Assembly: GCF_964340395.1 (NCBI RefSeq)
Contig: NC_135566.1
Location: 18,976,501 to 19,040,500 of the forward strand
Reading direction: 5' to 3'
Origin: Glandiceps talaboti
Taxonomy: Eukaryota; Hemichordata; Enteropneusta; Spengelidae
Length of the DNA stretch: 64,000 bases
Shown: piece after piece, positions 56,141 through 64,000 of the stretch
Numbering within the stretch: the stretch's first letter is position 1
Layout: each line of letters opens with the position of its first letter
Position numbers and translations under genes: made by a program
Notes under the pieces: generated by a model
Database searches by the model: none
What the model saw: the letters and a program-made list of their open reading frames with translations, nothing else
Told to the model about the DNA's origin: nothing

Positions 56141-56344
56141 CAAATCAGTTTCATAAAAAAGAAAACGTTTCATTGCAACTAGTGCAGCTTTAATTACTAT
56201 GAACTCAGACCACGCTTTTAGTGGTCTGAGCTATGATGTACCAAATCTTTTGTGGTGATATAAAACTTTTTAGTGGTAGTACAGATTGATTCATCGTCAA
56301 GAGTTTGACCTATTATTTGACTATCATTCCTGCATTTCTGTTCA

Positions 56345-56505
56345 TTAATTGAAGACATTGCCTTATCATTTGACGTTCCTGACTTATCACTTGACGTTCT
56401 TGACTTGTCATTTGACGGACCTGACTTATCACTTGACGTTCCTGACTTGTCATTTGATGTTCGTGGCTTATCACTTGACGTTCCAGACTTGTCAATTGAC
56501 GAGTT
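56345..56505 (+). repeat. 21-bp tandem array (~8 copies)
   Basis: Units of TGACTTATCATTTGACGTTCC with TTATCACTTGACG and TTGTCATTTGACG variants. Both strands stay open (YHLTFLT on plus, ERQVISQ on minus) because the period is 21. It lies between the dead non-LTR and gypsy remnants. Confidence 0.85.
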
Positions 56506-56559
56506 CGACTTTTGATGTTACTTTGAGAAGGAATACAAGGCTAGGTGTTTTTAAACCAC

Positions 56560-58165
56560 TATCTGATGATGATCAGTTGTATAATATTGACCTGGGCGCT
56601 AGTCAGATGTATCCCCTTATTGCTATTCTTTTGACACATGAACAGAGAGAATTCTTTTCAGATTTTGACTGGACTGACCATGACTTATCTGACCAACAAC
56701 TTGAACAATTACAATCAGTTCTCTGGCAAATAGTGATACTTTCGTTGATAAATCAGGGACATTGGGTTATTGTGATATCATTAAGCATAGAATTGAATTA
56801 CATGAAAATGCAAAACCTGTCTCTCGGCCATCATATCATGTCTCCCCAGTTAAAGGCAAAGAAATAAGGCCTCAGTTAGATAATTTACTTGACCAGGGTG
56901 TTATTAAACCTTCAACTTCATAGTATAGCAGTCCACTGTTATTGGTCAAGAAACCGTCTGGTGCATATATATTAGTTATTGATTATAGGGAATTAAATAA
57001 ATAAACAGACAGTGCCTATCGTATTTTCCTTGCCAGATTTACAAGATTCTCTTGACGTGATAGGTGATAAGTCCCCTAAATATTTCACTTCCCTTGATAT
57101 GACGTCTGGGTTTTGGCAATTGGCAATAGATGAGAGGGATTTCCACAAAACTGCATTTGTTAGCTTGGATGGTAAATATGAATGGAATACTTTACCTCAG
57201 GGATTACGTAATTCTAGTGCTTCGTTTCAACAGACCATGCAGAACAGCATTTCAACATGCATGTTTCAACAGTATTTGTCCAGAGAATTAATTTGGAGCC
57301 ACCTTGTCGTATATATGGAAGATCTTGTGGTATACAGTGATACTTTTAATAATCATCTGCTTCATATAAATAATGTTTTGACACGATTGTGAGAAGCAGG
57401 TTTGAAACTAGGTCCAAAGAAGTGCCACTTTGGTAGGAAGAAAATTAATTTTTTAGGTCATATTTTGACTAAGGATGGTATCTCTGCAGATCCAGCTAAG
57501 ATTTCAGCTGTTGAGAGTTTTCCAGTCCCTACAAATGTTTCTAAGGGTCAAGAGCTTTCTAGGTCTGGCAGGTTGCTATCGCCGTTTTATCAAAGATTTT
57601 TCTAAGATTGCCCATCCACTTCATAATTTATTGTGTTGAGGACCCTAAGAGATCAAGTACACCTATGGCCAATGTTGTTAATATGGCAGGTTTGGATAAG
57701 TCTGACAAGTCGGATGACTCTAATATTGACATCAGTGAATTATATAACACCTTAGCAACGGTTGCTAGTACAAATAGAATTTCGCGCTTACAGCATAGTG
57801 ACAGTCATTTGATTCCATGATTAAGTTCAAGTGGGGATTTACCAAATGATACAAAGTTGGCCAAACGTATGGCAAACATGCAGGCAAATTATTTGTTGCT
57901 CAGTGGAATTTTGTATCATTTATGGTCACCATCGGGAAAGTCTGCTCTAGCTAAGGATTGTGTCAGACAATTAGTTATTCCATGGTCACTTCATTTGTAT
58001 GTTATAAAGTGGATTCACGATGACGTAACAGGAGGTCATCTCGGGACGTCGTGATGTGTATATACAATTCGATCTCGATATTATTGGGATGGTATGAATA
58101 AGGATATCACAGATTATGTAGCTTCGTGTGCACGTTGTTATACTAGAAAGAGGTGTTAGGGTAAT
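56560..58165 (+). mobile_element. Degenerate Ty3/gypsy pol (RT to integrase zinc domain)
   Basis: In order: LSDQQLEQLQSVLW (upstream of RT); HRIELHENAKPVSRPSYHVSP, with LDNLLDQGVIKPSTS and LLLVKKPSGAY; then FTSLDMTSGFWQLAIDERD, KTAFVSLDGKYEWNTLPQGL; then the catalytic box as YMEDLVVYS in place of the usual Y(L/V)DD; GLKLGPKKCHFGRKKINFLG; ISADPAKISAVESFP. After a gap come PWSLHLYVIKWIHDDVTGGH and CARCYTRK, the HHCC zinc finger of integrase. Stop codons fall near 56922, 57001, 57390 and 57603. No LTRs were found. Inactive copy. Confidence 0.85.
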
Positions 58166-58955
58166 GGCTAGACCTGATTAGGTTTTGAGCCAGATCTGTT
58201 AATGTTTAATTAGGGAAATTTGCATATCAATGAAATCAACTAATTAAGCAATATCTTAAGACTGCATACTTCAATTTCAATACAATTTAGTATATTCGTT
58301 AAACATAACAACATACATTTATCCTATAAAATTTGTTGATGTACCTTACAGTGTTAATGAATAATTTGCATAATTAATTATTTTTGGTAATTAGGCTATA
58401 TCTTAAGAACGCATACTTCACATTCAATATAACTTGGTTCATATGTTAACTATAAGAAAGCGCATATGTCCTTCAAGGTTTGTTGATTTAGCTTAAAGCT
58501 TTTTTGAATAATTTGCATAATTAACGATTTTTGGTGATTAGGCTAGATCTTAAAAGTGCATACTCCAATTTCAATATAGTTTAGTACATAAGTTAACAAT
58601 AACTAAGCGCATAGGTCCTATTAAAAAAATTGTTGATGTCAACTACAGTTTTAATGAATAATTTGCATAATTAATGACGTTCAGCAATTCCGCTTTATCT
58701 TAAGAATGCAATATTTCATAGAATTTGGTGCATATACCAACCATAACAATGCGATTAAGTTTGTTGACATAGCCTTTACTTCAATGAGTAATTTGAATAA
58801 TTAATGATCTTCATTAAGTAAGCTATATATTTGGAAAGCACGTTTCAAATTCCATATAATTTGGCACATACATCAACCCTGACAAAGCGCACATCCTCCG
58901 AAGCCTGTTGACATAGTTTTTAATGTTATGACTAATTTGCATAATCGCTAACAAA
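58160..58955. repeat. 150-bp satellite block 2
   Basis: About five monomers of the satellite in block 1, starting at GAGCCAGATCTGTTAATG and showing TTAGGCTATATCTTAAG and AATTTGCATAATTAAT. It directly abuts segmental duplication unit 2. Confidence 0.8.
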
Positions 58956-59499
58956 CATATGTTTAAAATTGTCACAGCTGGCAATATCTAGCAAAAGTTA
59001 ATCCTCGCTCAGATCCAACACTTGCCCTGTATCACCCATTTCCAACAGCATTGCAACAACACAGTGACGGCTGACCCTATTCACGTAGATTGGCGCTTGC
59101 ATCTCGGAAATTATTGGCCGTTTTCCACTCATATACACCCAAATTTGGTTGATCAAACTTCAGTAAGGTAATTATGATACCAGTAGCTAAGGCAATTACA
59201 CATGAACTCTCTGATGCGAGAATGTACGTTGTTCAAAGCAAATGATTAACTTCCAAAATAGCTGTGTTTTTTCACTGTTTACTGTTGATAATAGTCAATA
59301 CATGAATTGAACAGGAAACCATATTTTCACACGTGTTTACCGAGGCCGAAAACGACAAATCAAATGTCCTGTAGGGTTGGTCAACAGGGCAAGTTTTTTC
59401 CTAATTGGACAACCTAAACGCCCAATAGTAGCTCAAGGGGGCATATTTTGTCCTATAGGATCCTATAGGACAACTTGTGTCCTGTAGGGTTTTTAGTAA

Positions 59500-59790
59500 G
59501 GGATTGACAGCCTCTACTCTACTAAAAGGTGCAATGACAGCCTCTACTCTACTAAAAAGTGAAATGACAGCCTCTACTCTACTGAAAAGTGGAATGGCAG
59601 CCTCTACTCTACTCTACTCTACTGAAAAGTGAAATGACATCCTCTATTCTACTAAAAAGTGGAATGACAGCCTCTACTCTACTAGAAAGTGCAATGGCAG
59701 CCTATACTACTAAAAATGTGGGCTGACAGCCTTAAATCTGCTAAAAATTGCAATGGCAGCCTCAACACTACTAAAAAGTGGAATGGCACA
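59500..59790 (+). repeat. ~30-bp array (forward), unit 2
   Basis: About nine copies of the unit described at 45300-45975, including one ACTCTACTCTACTCTACT expansion. Confidence 0.9.
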
Positions 59791-59794
59791 GTAG

Positions 59795-61285
59795 CGGTTG
59801 TCATTGTACTTTTGTGGTATCGTAGAGGGTGCCATTGCACAATAGTGGAGGGTGTCATTGTACTGTTGTGGCTTAGTAGAGGATGGTGCTGGCCGAGCGG
59901 TTAGCTCGTACGTCTCTTACCTCTGCAGAAGGGTTTAAACCCGCCAGGTGTCAGCTGGGTTTGATTGAATTTACCACGATGTAAGTGTTACGGATGACAG
60001 AATACAACTTTTTAATATTCGCTAAGCTTTGATGTTTTGCTAGGTCACCGTGAACTCTCTGCTGTCATGAATTAATACTTAGAACAAATGTTTGCATTTC
60101 GCGAATAGTATTCTTCTAAGATGACAACATTAAGTTATTAAAAGATCGTTGATGTCAAATAATGACTGATTACAGACAGTTGGAAGAACGATGTCGTGAT
60201 CACATTGTTTAGCTAGTTTTCATATTTGTCAATATCATTTGCATTGAATTAAGGCGACGGCAATACTTCCGTTTTAGTCATTTATGGTGCTGATTATTTT
60301 ATTACCCAATCATTTGAGTATTGTATATTTTATGTTTATAAGAATTTAATGAAATAATAAAATTATGGATTCAGTCTTTGGGAAGAGTCGGTCTGAGACT
60401 AGGAGCTTCGATCTGCTCCGTGGCCGCCTTATAAATGATCCAGATTAACCATGAACATTGTGTGTAGTCTGAGCTAATTCCCTAAAAGTCCAAGTCGATC
60501 CCGTGTACAGAGTGGAGAGAGAGAGTAACATTGAAGGGGGTTACATTAACAGTAGAGGTAACCCCCCCCCCCAATTTGTTACATAAGTACGAAGAATTCA
60601 GTTTGACTCTACCATACAACGTAGGTTTCCCTGGGTACTCCGGTTTCCTGCTGCACTAACACTTACCCAAACGAGCCTATAAATGGGACTAGCCCCCGTT
60701 GGTTATCCGAAAACAAATAAACATCATTGTACGTTTGTGGTATACTAAAGGGTGCCATTGTATTTTTATGGTACAGTAGAGAATAACATTGTATTTTTTT
60801 GGTACAGTAGAGGGTGACATTGTACTTTTGTGTTATAGTAGAGGGTGTCATTGTACTATTGTGGTATTGTAGAGGGTGACATTGTACTTTTGTGGTATTG
60901 TAGAGGTGTCATTGTACTATTGTGGTATTGTAGAGGGTGTCATTGTACTCGGTACAGTGGAGGGTGACATTGTACTATTGTGGTATTGTAGAGGGTGTCA
61001 TTGTACTATTGTGGTATTGTAGAGGGTGACATTGTACTTTTGTGGTATTGTAGAGGTGTCATTGTACTATTGTGGTATTGTAGAGGGTGTCATTGTACTC
61101 GGTACAGTGGAGGGTGACATTGTACTATTGTGGTATTGTAGAGGGTGTCATTGTACTCGGAATAGTAGAGGGTGTCATTGTACTTTTGTGGTATAGTAGA
61201 GGGTGACATTGTACTATTGTGGTATTGTAGAGGGTGTCATTGTACTTTCGTAGTATAGTAAAGGGTGTCATTGTACATTTTAAGT
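59795..61285 (-). repeat. ~30-bp array (inverted), unit 2, split by an insertion
   Basis: GTAGAGGGTGTCATTGTACT-type units at 59795-59880 and 60722-61285 (about 20 copies), interrupted by the 840-bp SINE-bearing insertion. A ~125-bp block with a CTCGGTACAGTGG variant recurs, showing higher-order duplication. Array ends ~190 bp before decarboxylase C exon 1. Confidence 0.85.
59885..60710 (+). mobile_element. tRNA-derived SINE, split copy
   Basis: Head at 59885-59980: box A-like TGGCCGAGCGG, as in tRNA-Leu/Ser, then box B-like AGGGTTTAAACCC, then GGGTTTGATTGAATTTACC. Body at about 60595-60665 (AGGTTTCCCTGGGTACTCCG and CTGCTGCACTAAC) matches the SINE at 2863-3147 in the same orientation relative to its head. 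About 600 bp of unexplained DNA, including a C11 run, lies between head and body. Confidence 0.6.
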
Positions 61286-61476
61286 AGCAAAGAAAAGTCA
61301 TTACTCAATCTAATGATATTGAAAGGTGTAATTCTGCCGTTTTCATAGAGTAAATGATGACATTTGTCTCTTCTCGTTCTACTTGTCATTTACTTTTATT
61401 TTAATAGGAATACCCCAATTATATGCATTTGTTATAAAGTTAAAATTCTCAAACCCATATCCACTCAGTGTTGAAA

Positions 61477-63890
<2,414 letters not shown>

Positions 63891-64000
63891 GTACAAATTG
63901 TAGTATTGTTTGTTTGTTGTTGATGCCATTGTTCCCATAGGTTTCAAGCTTTTTGAGAAAAATTGTATAGTTCACATTTAAAAAGTCGTAACATAAATTA

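Noticed and set aside
59885-59980. A functional tRNA gene
   Set aside because: Box A and B resemble tRNA-Leu/Ser, but the acceptor and anticodon stems do not fold convincingly and the head is joined to a SINE body.

Overview
The window is nuclear DNA of an invertebrate animal. Genes are split into many exons with GT/AG introns, the DNA is AT-rich, and it is full of microsatellites, minisatellites, foldback elements and broken retrotransposons of several classes (CR1/L2-like non-LTR, Penelope-like, Ty3/gypsy, tRNA-derived SINE). The mix resembles marine invertebrates such as cephalochordates, hemichordates or lophotrochozoans, but I cannot name the species. All exon models were built by eye from splice sites, reading phase and family resemblance.

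Left third (1-27.3 kb): two genes head to head, only 169 bp between start codons. Minus strand: the 5' half of a B3GLCT-like beta-1,3-glucosyltransferase (ER enzyme extending O-fucose on thrombospondin type-1 repeats), running off the left edge. Plus strand: an 18-exon gene for a 721-residue protein with a divergent TBC (Rab-GAP-like) domain and a charged coiled coil. Its introns hold a 4.9-kb array of a 37-bp minisatellite, at least eight foldback or MITE-like elements, and two places where the 3' end of an exon plus its splice donor has been amplified in tandem.

Middle (28-41.5 kb): an unexplained repeat-rich block with inverted ends; an inverted six-exon copy of a group II PLP-dependent decarboxylase that lacks exons 1-2 and has Glu at the catalytic Lys; a 150-bp satellite split by a 5'-truncated non-LTR retrotransposon; and a lone first exon resembling CLIP-family CAP-Gly linker proteins.

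Right third (41.5-64 kb): a tandem segmental duplication. Each unit carries a facing pair of ~30-bp repeat arrays followed by a decarboxylase gene. The first gene is complete (8 exons, 486 residues, DPHK lysine present); the second shows exons 1-2 and leaves the right edge. Between them lie degraded non-LTR and gypsy pol genes and a second satellite block. A Penelope-like RT fragment enclosed by two inverted 20-bp repeat arrays interrupts the first unit but not the second. The window therefore documents the expansion of one decarboxylase family to three copies among repeats, with one copy turned into a likely pseudoenzyme or pseudogene.
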